A DNA stretch of 64,000 nt from assembly GCF_002744735.1 (NCBI RefSeq), contig NZ_KZ319339.1:620001-684000 (forward strand), given 5' to 3'. Of this stretch, positions 20,684-31,936 are shown in pieces (within the stretch, counting starts at the first letter, position 1; each line of letters begins with the position of its first letter). Made by a program: the position numbers and the translations under genes. The DNA comes from Marinobacter guineae (lineage in GTDB: Bacteria > Pseudomonadota > Gammaproteobacteria > Pseudomonadales > Oleiphilaceae). The notes below the pieces were generated by a model. The model was not told the origin of the DNA. It did not search any database and was given only the letters and a program-made list of their open reading frames with translations.

Positions 20684-22864
20684 TTACTGCCCGTATTTGG
20701 CCTTCGCCTTCAGACGGTAAGCGTGCAGAAGCGGCTCAGTGTAACCGTTCGGCTGCTCACGGCCCTTGAGAACCAGATCCAGTGCTGCCTGGAACGCCAC
20801 ACTGTCATCAAAGTTACCGGCCATCGGGCGATACGCAGGATCACCCGCGTTCTGCTTGTCGACCACCGCAGCCATGCGCTTCATGGTTTCCATGATCTGC
20901 TCTTCGGAGCAGATACCATGGTGCAGCCAGTTGGCCAGCAACTGGGATGCAATCCGCAGGGTGGCGCGGTCTTCCATCAGGCCCACATCATTGATATCGG
21001 GCACCTTGGAACAACCAACACCCTGGTCAATCCAGCGTACGACATAACCGAGAATACCCTGGGCGTTGTTGTCCAGCTCCTGCTGGATGTCTTCGGCGCT
21101 CAGCGACGATGGATCTTCCATCACCGGCACCGTCAGAATGTCATCCAGGGCAGCACGGGTGCGGCTCTCCAGCTCTTTCTGGACGTCTGCAACATTGATC
21201 TGGTGGTAATGGGTGGCGTGCAGGGTTGCCGCGGTGGGAGACGGAACCCAGGCGGTGTTGGCGCCGGCTTTCGGGTGACCAATCTTGGCTTCCAGCATGC
21301 CGGCCATGAGATCCGGCATGGCCCACATGCCCTTACCAATCTGGGCAACGCCACGGAAACCGGTCTCCAGACCGATATCCACGTTCCACTGCTCGTAGGC
21401 GTTAATCCAGGTTGCCTGCTTCATCGCGCCTTTACGAATGAACGGACCCAGCTCCATGGAGGTGTGGATCTCGTCACCAGTGCGATCCAGGAAGCCGGTG
21501 TTGATGAACACAGCGCGCTCCCTGGCGGCATGAATACAGGCCTTCAGGTTAACCGTCGTACGGCGTTCCTCGTCCATGATACCGACCTTCAGGGTAAAGC
21601 GTGGCATACCGAGAGCGTCTTCAACGCGGCCAAAGAACTCGTTGGTGAAAGCCACTTCTTCAGGACCGTGCATCTTCGGCTTCACGATGTACATGGAGCC
21701 TTTGGTGCTGTTCTGGAACGTGCCACTGCCCTTCATGTCGTGGATGGCGATCAGCGACGTAATCAGACCGTCCATCAGACCTTCGGGCACTTCGTTTCCG
21801 TCTTTCAGCAGGACAGCCGGGTTGGTCATCAGGTGACCGACATTACGGATGAACATGAGGCTGCGCCCTTTCAGGGCCAGCTCGCCACCGTCCGGCGCTG
21901 TGTAGGTGCGGTCCGCGTTCATTTTACGGGTCATCTGCTCGCCACCTTTCTCGAAGGTTTCCTGCAGATCACCTTTCATCAGGCCCAGCCAGTTTCGGTA
22001 AGCCAGCGCCTTGTCGTCGGCATCCACGGCGGCAACTGAGTCTTCGCAGTCCATGATGGTGGTCAGCGCAGACTCCATCAGTACATCCTTTACATTGGCG
22101 CCGTCGCCTTTGCCAATTGGATGGCTGGCGTCAATCTGGATCTCGAAGTGCATGCCGTTCTTGACCAACAGCACACCCGCAGGCGCATCGGTCGGACCGG
22201 TGTAACCAACAAAGCCCGCCTCATCTTTCAGACCGGTGGTATCACCGTTCTGGAGCTTGACCACCAGCTTGCCACCTTCAACCAGGTACTTGGCAGCATC
22301 TTTGTGGCTGCCGGAAGCCAGTGGCGCGGAGCTGTCCAGCAAATTGCGGGCCCACTCGATTACCTTGGCGCCACGCACGGGATTATAGCCACGACCTTTC
22401 TCGGCACCGTTGTCTTCGGAGATAGCATCAGTGCCGTACAGAGCGTCGTAAAGACTTCCCCAGCGAGCGTTCGCAGCGTTCAGGGCAAAGCGGGCGTTCA
22501 TGATCGGCACAACCAGCTGAGGCCCGGCCATGGTGGCAACTTCCGGATCAACATTGGAGGTGGAAATCTTGAATTCAGCTGGCTCGTCAACCAGATAACC
22601 GATGTCTTTCAGAAAAGACTTGTACTCGGCCATGTCCAGCTTCTGACCCTTGTGATCCCGGTTCCAGCTGTCCATTTTTTCCTGGATCGCGTCACGCTTG
22701 GCCAGCAAATCCCGATTGCGCGGGGCCATCTCGTTCACGATCTTGTCAAATTCTGCCCAGAATTTGTCGGCATCGATTCCGGTACCCGGAATAGCTTCAT
22801 TGTTTACGAAGTCATACAGATTCTTTGCGACCTGAATGCCGCCGATTTGTACGCGTTCTGTCAT
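20684..22864 (-). CDS. glcB: Malate synthase G
   Basis: Condenses glyoxylate with acetyl-CoA to malate, in the glyoxylate cycle or glycolate use. The start at 22864 ([19 protein letters not shown]) gives 726 residues, as in Pseudomonas; the earlier ATG at 22921 reads through a hairpin. Seen are [17 protein letters not shown] acidic motifs ([15 protein letters not shown]), [14 protein letters not shown], and [16 protein letters not shown] [13 protein letters not shown] with the catalytic arginine region. It is not next to other glyoxylate genes. The 150-base upstream gap contains two inverted repeats. Confidence 0.94.
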   Translation of the reverse strand: MTERVQIGGIQVAKNLYDFVNNEAIPGTGIDADKFWAEFDKIVNEMAPRNRDLLAKRDAIQEKMDSWNRDHKGQKLDMAEYKSFLKDIGYLVDEPAEFKISTSNVDPEVATMAGPQLVVPIMNARFALNAANARWGSLYDALYGTDAISEDNGAEKGRGYNPVRGAKVIEWARNLLDSSAPLASGSHKDAAKYLVEGGKLVVKLQNGDTTGLKDEAGFVGYTGPTDAPAGVLLVKNGMHFEIQIDASHPIGKGDGANVKDVLMESALTTIMDCEDSVAAVDADDKALAYRNWLGLMKGDLQETFEKGGEQMTRKMNADRTYTAPDGGELALKGRSLMFIRNVGHLMTNPAVLLKDGNEVPEGLMDGLITSLIAIHDMKGSGTFQNSTKGSMYIVKPKMHGPEEVAFTNEFFGRVEDALGMPRFTLKVGIMDEERRTTVNLKACIHAARERAVFINTGFLDRTGDEIHTSMELGPFIRKGAMKQATWINAYEQWNVDIGLETGFRGVAQIGKGMWAMPDLMAGMLEAKIGHPKAGANTAWVPSPTAATLHATHYHQINVADVQKELESRTRAALDDILTVPVMEDPSSLSAEDIQQELDNNAQGILGYVVRWIDQGVGCSKVPDINDVGLMEDRATLRIASQLLANWLHHGICSEEQIMETMKRMAAVVDKQNAGDPAYRPMAGNFDDSVAFQAALDLVLKGREQPNGYTEPLLHAYRLKAKAKYGQ

Positions 22865-22940
22865 CGTTGTCTGCCTCAGTGGGTTACGTTTCCCGACTCC
22901 CCCTTCGCCTTGAGGGGGCATTCTAATTTGTGCGACGCAT

Positions 22941-22960
22941 TGTAAGGGAAAATCCTTACA
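22941..22960. promoter_or_regulatory. Palindrome upstream of glcB
   Basis: TGTAAGG-GAAAAT-CCTTACA, 7-bp perfect arms, about 80 bases upstream of the glcB start and 60 bases past the cysS stop. It could be an operator for glcB or a weak hairpin ending cysS; there is no T run. A second hairpin (CCCCCT ... AGGGGG) lies at about 22898-22919. Confidence 0.35.
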
Positions 22961-23014
22961 AGATCATTCCCGCAGGCGCAAAACTGGTCTGACCAATCAC
23001 CATTTACTCGAAAC

Positions 23015-24403
23015 TCAAGCTCGCCGCCAGCTCGTTCCCTCACGGGAATCGTCCAGAATTACCCCCTTCTCCGCCAGTTGATCGCGGATCCGGTCAGCCT
23101 CGGCAAAATCCTTCGCCTTCCGGGCATCCGCCCTGGCCTGGATCAAGGCCTCAATGTTGTCGGCACTGAGCTCACCGCCAGCGCCCCCTTGGAAAAAAGC
23201 TTCAGGATTCTGCTGCAACAGGCCAAGCACACTACCCAGTCTGACCAGCACCGCAGCACTGCGCTTCGCTTCCTCTTCACTGCCATCCCGACGATGCTGA
23301 TTGATCTCGTTGGCGACGGCGTGCAACACAGCAATGGCGCCTGCGGTATTGAAATCATCATCCATCGCCTCGGCAAACCGCCGGTCATGCTCTGTTTCCG
23401 GCACATCCGCCGCTTTCGCGGGCACAATGCCGCGCAGTGCATGGTAAAGCCGGGTGAGGGTTCGGCCGGCCTCGGCCAGGTTCTCCTCGGAATAATCCAC
23501 CTGACTCCGGTAATGACTGGAAACCAGGAAATAGCGAACCACTTCCGCAGGGTAGGTTTCCATAATCTCGCGGATGGTGAAGAAATTGCCCAGGGATTTG
23601 GACATCTTTTCCTTGTTTACCCGAATAGCGCCAGCATGCATCCAGGTATTTACGAATGTGTGGCCCGTGGCGCACTCGGATTGGGCAATCTCGTTTTCAT
23701 GGTGTGGGAACAATAGATCGGGGCCACCGCCATGAATATCAAAGGTGTCGCCCAGGCAGGAAGTGGACATGGCCGAACACTCAATGTGCCAACCCGGTCG
23801 GCCATCCCCCCAGGGTGAAGGCCAGCTGACCTCCCCTGCTTTGGCCGCTTTCCACAGTGCGAAATCCGCTGGGCTACGCTTGGCTTCCTGAACATCGACC
23901 CGGGCACCCGCCAGCAGGTCGTCCAGCTTCTTCTTGCTGAGCTTGCCGTACCCATCAAAGGAATCAACGGCAAAATACACATCACCGTTATCGGCGGCAT
24001 AGGCATGCCCGCCATGGATCAGCTTGTGGATCATCGCGATGATTTCGTCGATATACGCGGTGGCCCGAGGCTCCTCATTGGGAGACAGCACACCCAGACG
24101 CGCCTCGTCTTCGTGCATGGCCTGGATCATGCGCCCCGTAAGTTCATTGTAGGGCTCACCGTTTTCCTCGGCCCGGCGCAGAATCTTGTCGTCGATATCG
24201 GTGATGTTGCGAACGTAATTCACCTCAAAACCACGATGGCGCAGGTAACGGGTGACCACATCAAAAGCCACCAGAACCCTTGCATGGCCGAGATGGCAAT
24301 AGTCGTAGACTGTCATGCCACAGACGTAGATCCGGACCTTCCCAGGCTCAATGGGCCGGAACTCTTCCTTCTGTTGGGTCAGCGTGTTGTAGATGCGGAT
24401 CAC
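23015..24403 (-). CDS. cysS: Cysteinyl-tRNA synthetase
   Basis: Charges tRNA-Cys; class I synthetase of 462 residues. Zinc-binding Cys28 in [17 protein letters not shown] also contains the HIGH variant HLGH. The KMSKS motif is in [10 protein letters not shown], and WHIECSAM carries another zinc ligand. The start is GTG at 24403, overlapping the glnS stop as GTGA, so the two synthetase genes are coupled in one operon (glnS-cysS). Confidence 0.96.
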   Translation of the reverse strand: MIRIYNTLTQQKEEFRPIEPGKVRIYVCGMTVYDYCHLGHARVLVAFDVVTRYLRHRGFEVNYVRNITDIDDKILRRAEENGEPYNELTGRMIQAMHEDEARLGVLSPNEEPRATAYIDEIIAMIHKLIHGGHAYAADNGDVYFAVDSFDGYGKLSKKKLDDLLAGARVDVQEAKRSPADFALWKAAKAGEVSWPSPWGDGRPGWHIECSAMSTSCLGDTFDIHGGGPDLLFPHHENEIAQSECATGHTFVNTWMHAGAIRVNKEKMSKSLGNFFTIREIMETYPAEVVRYFLVSSHYRSQVDYSEENLAEAGRTLTRLYHALRGIVPAKAADVPETEHDRRFAEAMDDDFNTAGAIAVLHAVANEINQHRRDGSEEEAKRSAAVLVRLGSVLGLLQQNPEAFFQGGAGGELSADNIEALIQARADARKAKDFAEADRIRDQLAEKGVILDDSREGTSWRRA

Positions 24404-26079
24404 TTGCCCCCCTTTCCCCAGGAATCCCTGAGCGTTACGGTACGGTTGAAGACCGGCCGGCCGGCACTGGCGGTGTGCTCCTGATCGCAGTAGAAATAAC
24501 CTTCCCGCTCAAACTGGTATGGCAGCTCGGTACGAGGCTCTGCCAAACTCTTCTCAACCCGGGCACCCTTGAGAACGACCAGAGATTCCGGATTCAGATG
24601 ATCCATCAGATCGCCGTCCTTATCGCTGTCCGGCGATTCATGGTTGAACAGGCGGTCGTACAGGTTGATATCCGCTTCCACACTGTCAGTTGCAGACACC
24701 CAGTGGACAACGCCGTTCGGCTTGTAGCCCTCCGGGTTCACCCCCAGGGTGTTCGGATCGTATTCGCACTTGAGCTCCACAATCTCGCCACTGTCGTCCC
24801 GGATAACTTCCCGGCACGTCATCACGTAACCGCCCCGCAAGCGTACCGCCTGATCCGGCGCCAGCCGCTTCCATTTGCGCGGAGGCTCCATTTCGAAATC
24901 CTCGCGGTCGATGAACAGAGTCTTCGTCCACGGCACTTCGCGCTCGCCCATTCCCGGGTTTTGCGGGTGTGCCGGGAGCCTCAGGGTCTCAACCTGATCG
25001 GCCGGGTAATTGGTCAGCGTCACCTTCAGTGGACGCATCACACACATGGCGCGCGGGGCCCGATTGTTCAGGTCCTCCCGGATAGCATGCTCCAGCATGC
25101 CCACATCAACGGTGCCGCCCGCCTTGTTCACGCCGATCATGTCGCAAAAGGTGCGAATGGATTCAGGCGTATAACCGCGCCGGCGCATGCCGGAAATGGT
25201 GGGCATCCGCGGATCATTCCATGAGTCGACAACACCTTCGTCCACCAGACGCTTGAGCTTGCGCTTGGAAGTAATGGTGTAATTCAGGTTCAGCCGGGCA
25301 AATTCGATCTGGCGCGGATGACACGGACCGGAGATGTTATCCAGAACCCAATCATACAGCGGCCGGTGGTCTTCAAATTCCAGGGTGCACAGGGAGTGGG
25401 TAATACCCTCCATGGCGTCGGAGATCGGATGGGTGTAGTCGTACATCGGGTAGATGCACCATTTGTTGCCGGTCTGGTGATGCTCGGCGTACCGGATTCG
25501 GTAAAGGATCGGATCGCGCAGGTTAATATTCGGCGACGCCATATCAATCTTGGCACGCAGAACCAGCTCACCGTTCTGATACTTGCCGTCACGCATGTCG
25601 CGGAACAACTGCAGGCTCTCTTCAACCGGACGGTCCCGATACGGGCTGTTTCTGCCTGGCTCTTTCAGACTGCCCCGGTACTCGGCCATTTCGTCGGCCG
25701 AAAGCGCACACACGTAGGCCTTGTCCCGGGTGATCAGCTCTTCAGCGAAATCATAGAGGGCGTCGAAATAATCCGAGGCATATCGAACGTCTCCGGCCCA
25801 TTCGTAGCCAAGCCATTCCACATCCTGCTTGATGGCGTCAATGTATTCCTGGTTCTCTTTTTCCGGATTGGTGTCGTCAAACCGCAGGTTGCATTCACCG
25901 GAAAAGGTTTCGGCGATACCAAAGTTCAGGCAAATCGATTTAGCATGGCCAATGTGCAGATAGCCATTGGGCTCAGGCGGGAAACGGGTAACCACCTTTC
26001 CAGTGTGTTCGCCGCTGGCGATGGCGTCTTCGATCAGGCTCTGGATAAAGTTGTGGGCTTTCTTCGACTCGGCGCTCAT
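24400..26079 (-). CDS. glnS: Glutaminyl-tRNA synthetase
   Basis: Charges tRNA-Gln directly; class I synthetase of 559 residues (E. coli 554). The HIGH motif is in [14 protein letters not shown] near residue 35-48; the KMSKS equivalent is [10 protein letters not shown]. The anticodon-binding beta-barrel C-terminal half is complete. It is first in the glnS-cysS unit and divergent from the cyclophilin gene; a minus-strand TATAAT at 26123-26118 may be its -10. Confidence 0.96.
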   Translation of the reverse strand: MSAESKKAHNFIQSLIEDAIASGEHTGKVVTRFPPEPNGYLHIGHAKSICLNFGIAETFSGECNLRFDDTNPEKENQEYIDAIKQDVEWLGYEWAGDVRYASDYFDALYDFAEELITRDKAYVCALSADEMAEYRGSLKEPGRNSPYRDRPVEESLQLFRDMRDGKYQNGELVLRAKIDMASPNINLRDPILYRIRYAEHHQTGNKWCIYPMYDYTHPISDAMEGITHSLCTLEFEDHRPLYDWVLDNISGPCHPRQIEFARLNLNYTITSKRKLKRLVDEGVVDSWNDPRMPTISGMRRRGYTPESIRTFCDMIGVNKAGGTVDVGMLEHAIREDLNNRAPRAMCVMRPLKVTLTNYPADQVETLRLPAHPQNPGMGEREVPWTKTLFIDREDFEMEPPRKWKRLAPDQAVRLRGGYVMTCREVIRDDSGEIVELKCEYDPNTLGVNPEGYKPNGVVHWVSATDSVEADINLYDRLFNHESPDSDKDGDLMDHLNPESLVVLKGARVEKSLAEPRTELPYQFEREGYFYCDQEHTASAGRPVFNRTVTLRDSWGKGGK

Positions 26080-26216
26080 ACAATCTCTGTTAAAGGGGAA
26101 TGAATCTTAAACCGCGTATTATACTCACAAATCCTGGCCGGACTCATGCATACCGGGAAACTCTTGAGTACAATGTGGCTTTTACCGCACTCAACCTCTA
26201 TGAACAGGAAACCCTG

Positions 26217-26726
26217 ATGATTCTGCTGACAACCAACTTCGGTGACATCAAGCTGGAACTGGACCACGACAAGGCTCCGGAAACCGCCAAAAACTTTGAA
26301 CAGTACGTTCGCGACGGCTTTTACGATGGCCTGATTTTTCACCGTGTGATCAGCAACTTCATGATTCAGGGGGGCGGTTTTGAGCCGGGAATGACACCGC
26401 GCAAAACCCGGGATTCAATCCAGAACGAAGCTGACAATGGCCTGAGCAACATGCAGGGGACCATTGCCATGGCCCGCACCATGGACCCTCATTCCGCCAC
26501 CGCCCAGTTCTTCATCAACGTGGAAAACAACGGCTTTCTTGACCACACCGCCAAGAATGCCGAAGGCTGGGGCTACTGCGTTTTCGGCAAGGTGGTTGAA
26601 GGAATGGAAACGGTGAACGCCATTCGTGCCGTACGCACCACCATGCGCGCCGGCCATCAGGACGTTCCAGCGGATGACGTGGTCATCGAGAAAGCGGAAG
26701 TTCTGGAGGACGGAGGCGCGGCGTGA
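26217..26726 (+). CDS. ppiB: Cytoplasmic peptidyl-prolyl cis-trans isomerase B (cyclophilin)
   Basis: Cyclophilin-type prolyl isomerase, 169 residues, without a signal peptide. The start at 26217 ([15 protein letters not shown]) follows AGGAAA and matches the family; the in-frame ATG at 26100 would add 39 unconserved residues. Catalytic regions [14 protein letters not shown] and [11 protein letters not shown] are present. Its stop overlaps the GTG of lpxH. Confidence 0.94.
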   Translation: MILLTTNFGDIKLELDHDKAPETAKNFEQYVRDGFYDGLIFHRVISNFMIQGGGFEPGMTPRKTRDSIQNEADNGLSNMQGTIAMARTMDPHSATAQFFINVENNGFLDHTAKNAEGWGYCVFGKVVEGMETVNAIRAVRTTMRAGHQDVPADDVVIEKAEVLEDGGAA

Positions 26727-27448
26727 CCGCGCTGTTTATTTCGGATCTTCATCTGGAAGAATCGCGCCCGGACATCACCGGGGCGTTCCTGGCCTTTCTC
26801 GATGAGAAGGCTGCCGGGGTGGAGCAACTCTACATCCTTGGCGACTTTTTCGAGGCCTGGATCGGAGACGATGAACGGACCCCGTTACAGGAACAGGTTG
26901 CCGCCGCCCTTCGGAAAGTAAACGAGAGCGGCACCGAGATCTTCCTGATGCACGGCAACCGGGATTTTCTTATCGGAAAGGATTTCTGCGATCGGGCTGG
27001 TGCGATCTTGCTGGAAGATCCCACCGTCATTGATCTCTATGGCACCCCCACCCTGCTAATGCACGGCGACAGCCTGTGCACCGCCGATGTGGAGTACCAG
27101 AAGTTCCGGGCCAACATGCGCAACCCGCAATGGCAACAGATGATACTCCAACGCCCCCTGGAAGACCGCCAGCAGATGGCCCGTCAGTTACGGGAAATCA
27201 GCATGGCCAAGAATCAGGGCAAGGAAGAGTTCATCATGGACGTATCATCCGAGGAAGTGGTCCGGGAAATGGAAGCCCATGGTGTCCAGCGGATGATCCA
27301 CGGCCACACCCACCGTCCGGCAGAACATGCGCTGACGACGAACGGACATCCTGCCAAGCGGATTGTCCTGGGTGACTGGGGGGAGAACGTCTGGTGGCTT
27401 GAGGTGAAACCGGGCACCTCGCCAACCCTCAACAAACATCCGCTGTAA
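26723..27448 (+). CDS. lpxH: UDP-2,3-diacylglucosamine hydrolase
   Basis: Peripheral membrane enzyme of lipid A synthesis, cleaving UDP-2,3-diacylglucosamine to lipid X and UMP. It has 241 residues, starting at GTG 26723 and coupled to ppiB through GTGA. Metallophosphoesterase motifs are in order: ISDLHL (6-11), [26 protein letters not shown], and HGHTHRP. The cysS/ppiB/lpxH neighbourhood also occurs in Pseudomonas and E. coli. Confidence 0.95.
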   Translation: MTALFISDLHLEESRPDITGAFLAFLDEKAAGVEQLYILGDFFEAWIGDDERTPLQEQVAAALRKVNESGTEIFLMHGNRDFLIGKDFCDRAGAILLEDPTVIDLYGTPTLLMHGDSLCTADVEYQKFRANMRNPQWQQMILQRPLEDRQQMARQLREISMAKNQGKEEFIMDVSSEEVVREMEAHGVQRMIHGHTHRPAEHALTTNGHPAKRIVLGDWGENVWWLEVKPGTSPTLNKHPL

Positions 27449-27450
27449 CG

Positions 27451-27482
27451 CAGACAGGCCGGGCAATTGCCCGGCCTGTCTG
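27451..27482. terminator. Hairpin between convergent lpxH and aapP
   Basis: Perfect 32-base palindrome (CAGACAGGCCGGGCAA and its complement) filling almost all of the 36-base gap. It is likely a shared transcription stop; there is no long T run. Confidence 0.7.
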
Positions 27483-27484
27483 TC

Positions 27485-28297
27485 TCAGTTGTGAAGAATC
27501 TGCTCAAGGAATTTCTGGGTTCTCGGCTCTCTGGGGTTGGAGAAGAATTCCTGGGGCGGCGCCTCTTCAACGATCTCGCCGCCATCCATGAAGATCACCC
27601 GGTCTGCCACCGTTTTGGCAAAGCCCATTTCGTGGGTGACACAGATCATGGTCATGCCACTTTTTGCCAACTCCACCATAACATCGAGCACTTCCTTGAT
27701 CATTTCCGGGTCAAGTGCCGAGGTGGGTTCGTCGAACAGCATAATTTTCGGTTTCATGCACAGAGCCCGGGCAATCGCCACCCGCTGCTGCTGGCCACCC
27801 GACAACTGCCCCGGGTACTTGTTGGCCTGATCGGGTATCTTGACCCTCTCCAGATATTCCATGGCGCTCGCTTCAGCTTCCTTACGAGGGATCTTGCGGA
27901 CCCAGATAGGCGACAGGCAACAGTTCTCCAGCACGGTCAGGTGCGGGAAAAGATTGAAATGTTGAAACACCATGCCGACTTCCCGGCGCACGGTATCAAT
28001 CTGGCGCACATCATCAGTCAACTCCACATCATCCACCACTATTTTGCCCTGCTGGTGCTCTTCCAGCCGGTTAATACAGCGGATGAATGTGGATTTTCCG
28101 GAACCTGACGGGCCGCAGATTACGATGCGCTCGCCCTGCTTCACTGTCAGGTTCAGATCTTTCAGAACGTGAAAGTCCCCATACCATTTGTGCATCCCCT
28201 CGACACGAATAATATCGACTTTCGGCTCACTCCGGCTCTCCGAATTCTGCTGGCTGTCCGGTGTTCGGGTGGTTTCTGTCATTGGATTACCCATCAT
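27485..28297 (-). CDS. aapP: General L-amino acid ABC transporter, ATPase AapP
   Basis: ATP-hydrolysing subunit of the Aap polar amino-acid uptake system, in the cytoplasm at the inner membrane. It has 270 residues, Walker [10 protein letters not shown], signature LSGGQQQR, and Walker [14 protein letters not shown]. The last gene of aapJQMP; its first ATG overlaps the aapM stop (ATGA). A downstream start at 28282 (MTETTRTP) is also possible. Confidence 0.92.
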   Translation of the reverse strand: MMGNPMTETTRTPDSQQNSESRSEPKVDIIRVEGMHKWYGDFHVLKDLNLTVKQGERIVICGPSGSGKSTFIRCINRLEEHQQGKIVVDDVELTDDVRQIDTVRREVGMVFQHFNLFPHLTVLENCCLSPIWVRKIPRKEAEASAMEYLERVKIPDQANKYPGQLSGGQQQRVAIARALCMKPKIMLFDEPTSALDPEMIKEVLDVMVELAKSGMTMICVTHEMGFAKTVADRVIFMDGGEIVEEAPPQEFFSNPREPRTQKFLEQILHN

Positions 28298-29379
28298 GAT
28301 TTATGACCAGTGTCGAGTTTGCGCTCCAGCTTCTGGCTGTACCGGGAAATACCAAAACAGAACACCCAGAAACAGAAGGCAACGAAGACATACCCCTCAA
28401 CGGCAACGTTCTGCCAGGCGGGGTCCGTTATGGTTGATTGGACTGTGCCAAGGATATCGAACAGGCCGATGATCAGCACCAGCGTGGTGTCCTTGAACAA
28501 CGCTATGAATGTGTTAACAATTCCCGGAATGACCATCTTGAGGGCCTGCGGCAGGATGATCAGCCCGGTTTTTTTCCAATAGCCGAGTCCCAGCGCATCC
28601 GCTGCTTCGTATTGCCCCCGTGGTATGGCTTGAAGGCCACCCCGGATGACCTCCGCCATGTAGGCTGACTGCCAGAGAGTAATGCCGATCAGTGCCCGCA
28701 TCAGCTTCTCGAAGTTCATGCCTTCCGGCAAAAACAGCGGCAGCATCACAGACGCCATGAACAGCACGGTAATCAACGGCACCGCGCGCCAGACCTCGAT
28801 AAACACGACACAAAGGCCGCGAATAATGGGCATGTCCGAGCGCCGCCCCAGGGCCAGAAGAATGCCGATGGGCAGTGACGCGATTATCCCGATATAGGCA
28901 ATAATCAGCGTCAGCGTCAGGCCACCCCATTTGGCGCTATCTACTGCCTCAAGGCCGAAACTGCCGCCCGGGATCAAGACATAACCAACCACCGGCAGGC
29001 CGGTCATGCCGAAAATACCCAGCCACTTGCGGCCCGGGAAGTTCTCGATGAACTGGGGCACGAACGACAATGCCAGCAGGGCGAACATCACATCGATACG
29101 CCACTGCAGCTCATTGGGATAAAACCCGTAGATAAAGAAATTCAGGCGCTGGTTGATAAACAGCCAGCAGGCACCGGCACCCGTACAGTCGCTCGGATCA
29201 CTGCCTTTGAAATCCGCGTCAAGTAACAACCAGTTCAGTACTGGCCCCACGCTAGTCACCAACAGATAGCCCACGATCAAAGTCAGCAGGGTGTTGTACC
29301 AGCTGGAGAACAGATGCATGCGCATCCAGGCTACCGGGCCCAGCTGTTTTTTCGGTGGCTTTATTACAGACTCAGCCAT
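28294..29379 (-). CDS. aapM: General L-amino acid ABC transporter, permease AapM
   Basis: Inner-membrane permease of 361 residues in the HisM family. The EAA loop motif is [22 protein letters not shown] near the C-terminus. Multiple membrane segments are seen, with a periplasmic loop containing DCTGAGACW between the first two. It starts immediately after the aapQ stop (TGA-ATG), so the two are translated together. Confidence 0.92.
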   Translation of the reverse strand: MAESVIKPPKKQLGPVAWMRMHLFSSWYNTLLTLIVGYLLVTSVGPVLNWLLLDADFKGSDPSDCTGAGACWLFINQRLNFFIYGFYPNELQWRIDVMFALLALSFVPQFIENFPGRKWLGIFGMTGLPVVGYVLIPGGSFGLEAVDSAKWGGLTLTLIIAYIGIIASLPIGILLALGRRSDMPIIRGLCVVFIEVWRAVPLITVLFMASVMLPLFLPEGMNFEKLMRALIGITLWQSAYMAEVIRGGLQAIPRGQYEAADALGLGYWKKTGLIILPQALKMVIPGIVNTFIALFKDTTLVLIIGLFDILGTVQSTITDPAWQNVAVEGYVFVAFCFWVFCFGISRYSQKLERKLDTGHKS

Positions 29380-30567
29380 TCATCGCTCCTTAATCGCTAC
29401 GGCCCGATTATAGATATTCATAAACAGGGAAATGAGTAGACTGATTGTCAGATAAACGGCCATCGTGATCGCAACCACTTCAACGGCCTGGCCGGTCTGA
29501 TTCAGGGTCGTCCCCATGAACACCGCCACCAGATCGGGATAACCGATCGCTGTCGCCAGGGAAGAGTTCTTCACAAGATTCAGGTACTGGCTAGTCAACG
29601 GAGGGATGATCACCCGCATGGCTTGCGGAATCACCACCAGACGAAGGGTCAGACTGTTCGGCAGGCCCAGAGCCTTGGACGCCTCCGTCTGACCCTTGCT
29701 CACCGAGAGGATGCCCGACCGGACAATCTCTGCGATAAAGCTCGCGGTATAGAGAGACAGTGCAATCCACAACGCCGCCAGTTCCGGAATAATGGTTATG
29801 CCCCCCCCGAAGTTGAATCCTTTCAGGGCCGGAACATCCCAGGTCAGTGGTTGCCCCGCCACCAGGTATGCCAGAGCCGGCAGCAGTAACAGAACGGCAA
29901 CACCCACCTTGAACGTGGGAAAGATCTGCCCGGTGGCCAACTGGCGCTTTTTGGCCCAGATTCGGAGGGCCACCACCGCAATGATGGCAGCAACCAGCCC
30001 ACCCCAGACCAGTCCGAAGCCATCCTGGGCCACCGGTTCCGGCAGGTACAGGCCACGGTTATTCAGGAACAGTGCATTGCCCACCTCAACACTTTGCCGG
30101 GGCGACGGCAGGTTGCTGAGCACCGCGAAGTACCAGAAGAAGATTTGCAGCAGCAGTGGAATGTTGCGGATCACCTCGATGTAAACCAGGGCGACCTTGG
30201 CCACCAGCCAGTTACTGGACAATCGCGCAACTCCCAGAATAAAGCCCAGGATCGTGGCAGCGACGACACCCATGGCGGAGACCAGCAGGGTGTTGGTGAG
30301 CCCCACCCAGAAAGTCCGGCCGTAAGACATGGTAGCGTCGTAGGGGACCAGGCTCATGATGATGCCAAAGCCAGCGGTTTCATCGAGAAAGCCGAAGCCG
30401 GTACTGATGCCCCGACTTTGCATGTTGGACAGTGTGTTATCAATCAGGGTCCAACCAGCCCAGAAGACTATAGATAGAGTGACGATCTGAAAGAAGATGG
30501 AGCGAATGCGCGGGTCATACCAGGGCTTGGGGCCCGCAGGTCTGGAATCGATGGTTTGTTTTTTCAT
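29380..30567 (-). CDS. aapQ: General L-amino acid ABC transporter, permease AapQ
   Basis: Inner-membrane permease partner of AapM, 395 residues. The EAA motif is ASKALGLPNSLTLRLVVIPQAMR. The long insertion between the second and later membrane helices (about residues 190-260) is characteristic of AapQ compared with shorter HisQ-type permeases. It is second in the operon, 95 bases after aapJ. Confidence 0.92.
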   Translation of the reverse strand: MKKQTIDSRPAGPKPWYDPRIRSIFFQIVTLSIVFWAGWTLIDNTLSNMQSRGISTGFGFLDETAGFGIIMSLVPYDATMSYGRTFWVGLTNTLLVSAMGVVAATILGFILGVARLSSNWLVAKVALVYIEVIRNIPLLLQIFFWYFAVLSNLPSPRQSVEVGNALFLNNRGLYLPEPVAQDGFGLVWGGLVAAIIAVVALRIWAKKRQLATGQIFPTFKVGVAVLLLLPALAYLVAGQPLTWDVPALKGFNFGGGITIIPELAALWIALSLYTASFIAEIVRSGILSVSKGQTEASKALGLPNSLTLRLVVIPQAMRVIIPPLTSQYLNLVKNSSLATAIGYPDLVAVFMGTTLNQTGQAVEVVAITMAVYLTISLLISLFMNIYNRAVAIKER

Positions 30568-30662
30568 GCATTTTCCCGAAAAGCTTCCGTGCGGTTAAAC
30601 ACATCACAGATTGACCGGAGGCAAGGCTCGACCGGAGCCCGCCCCCTGTCCGCTCTCAGGTA

Positions 30663-31688
30663 TTAACGAACCGGTGGCGCATACATGATGCCGCCGTCGG
30701 TCCACAGTGCGTTGAGGCCGCGATCAAGACCCAGCGCTGTATCAGGCCCTACGTTACGGTTGTACATCTCACCATAGTTGCCGACCTGCTTCACAACCTT
30801 GTACCCGAAGTCCGCCGGCACACCCAACTTGGCGCCCATGTCGCCATCGGTTCCAAGCAGGCGCTGGATGTTCGGGTTATCCGACTTCAGCATGTCATCC
30901 ACGTTATCCATTGTGACACCCAGTTCTTCGGCGTTGATCTGGGTAAACAGAACCCACTTCACAATGTTGAACCATTGATCATCACCCTGGCGCACCACGG
31001 GGCCGAGGGGCTCTTTGGAGATGGTGTTTGGCAGAATCTTGGCCGAGGACGGGTCGGCGAGTTTGGACCGAAGTGCTGCAAGCTGTGACCGATCGGATGT
31101 CAACACATCGCACCGGCCAGAGGCAAAACCCTGCACTGTCTGCTCGGAGGTATCAAAAACAATCGGTTTGAACTCCATGCCCTTGGCCCGGAAATAGTCG
31201 GCAAGATTCAGTTCGGTGGTAGTACCCGCCTGGATACACACGGTTGCACCGTCAAGCTGGGTGGCATCGTCCACACCGATGCCCTTATTAATCAGGAAGC
31301 CCTGGCCGTCATAGTAATTGACGCCGGTGAAGTTCAGACCCAGGGATGCATCGCGAGTAAGAGTCCAGGTGGTATTCCGGGACAAGATATCGATTTCGCC
31401 GGATTGCAGCGCCGTTAAGCGTTCCTTTGCGGTCAGCGGAGTGAACTGGACAGCCTTGGCGTCACCGAAGATGGCAACAGCGACGGCCCGGCAGGTATCC
31501 ACATCAATGCCTGTCCAGTTGCCATTTTCATCAGGCTGTGAAAATCCGGGAAGGCCACTGGTCACACCGCACTGCAAGTGCCCTTTCTCCTTGACACTTT
31601 CGAGCGTTGTAGCCGCGCTGGCAGTTGAAGCGGTAAATGCGCCCAGAATCAGGGCGGCGCCGACGGCAATCGACTTGGCGTTATTCAT
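30663..31688 (-). CDS. aapJ: General L-amino acid ABC transporter, periplasmic binding protein AapJ
   Basis: Captures L-amino acids in the periplasm. It has 341 residues, a Sec signal peptide with cleavage near STASA-A (about residue 25), then a family 3 solute-binding fold (KGHLQCGVTSGLPGFSQPD; GIDVDTCRAVAVAIFGD). It is first gene of aapJQMP. The upstream region carries a sigma-54-like promoter at 31827-31842, which would fit nitrogen control. Confidence 0.93.
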   Translation of the reverse strand: MNNAKSIAVGAALILGAFTASTASAATTLESVKEKGHLQCGVTSGLPGFSQPDENGNWTGIDVDTCRAVAVAIFGDAKAVQFTPLTAKERLTALQSGEIDILSRNTTWTLTRDASLGLNFTGVNYYDGQGFLINKGIGVDDATQLDGATVCIQAGTTTELNLADYFRAKGMEFKPIVFDTSEQTVQGFASGRCDVLTSDRSQLAALRSKLADPSSAKILPNTISKEPLGPVVRQGDDQWFNIVKWVLFTQINAEELGVTMDNVDDMLKSDNPNIQRLLGTDGDMGAKLGVPADFGYKVVKQVGNYGEMYNRNVGPDTALGLDRGLNALWTDGGIMYAPPVR

Positions 31689-31826
31689 TATTTTATCTCC
31701 GAAGTTCCGTTGATTATACGAGCAACGGTTCCCAGCAATTTATAAGCCAGAGAACTTAACGCGTTGATTTTTTGTGTTTATTTTCTTAAGAGCCGGTTCT
31801 GTTAACACACTTCGGCCACACCAATG

Positions 31827-31842
31827 TGCAAGCCGTGCCCCA
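31827..31842 (-). promoter_or_regulatory. Sigma-54 promoter candidate for aapJ
   Basis: On the minus strand TGGGGCACGGCTTGCA: GG at -24 and GC at -12 with exactly 10 bases between, and an intact TTGCA. The -24 box is weaker than consensus TGGCACG. It lies about 140 bases upstream of aapJ in a 248-base gap that otherwise contains no gene. Inference from pattern only. Confidence 0.45.
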
Positions 31843-31936
31843 GTTCGGCGCACGGGAAGACTACAGGTCAGTAGAAAGGTGTTTTCCTGAACGCTCAGTT
31901 ACAAGATAGAACATAGATCAGGATCTGAACTGAATT

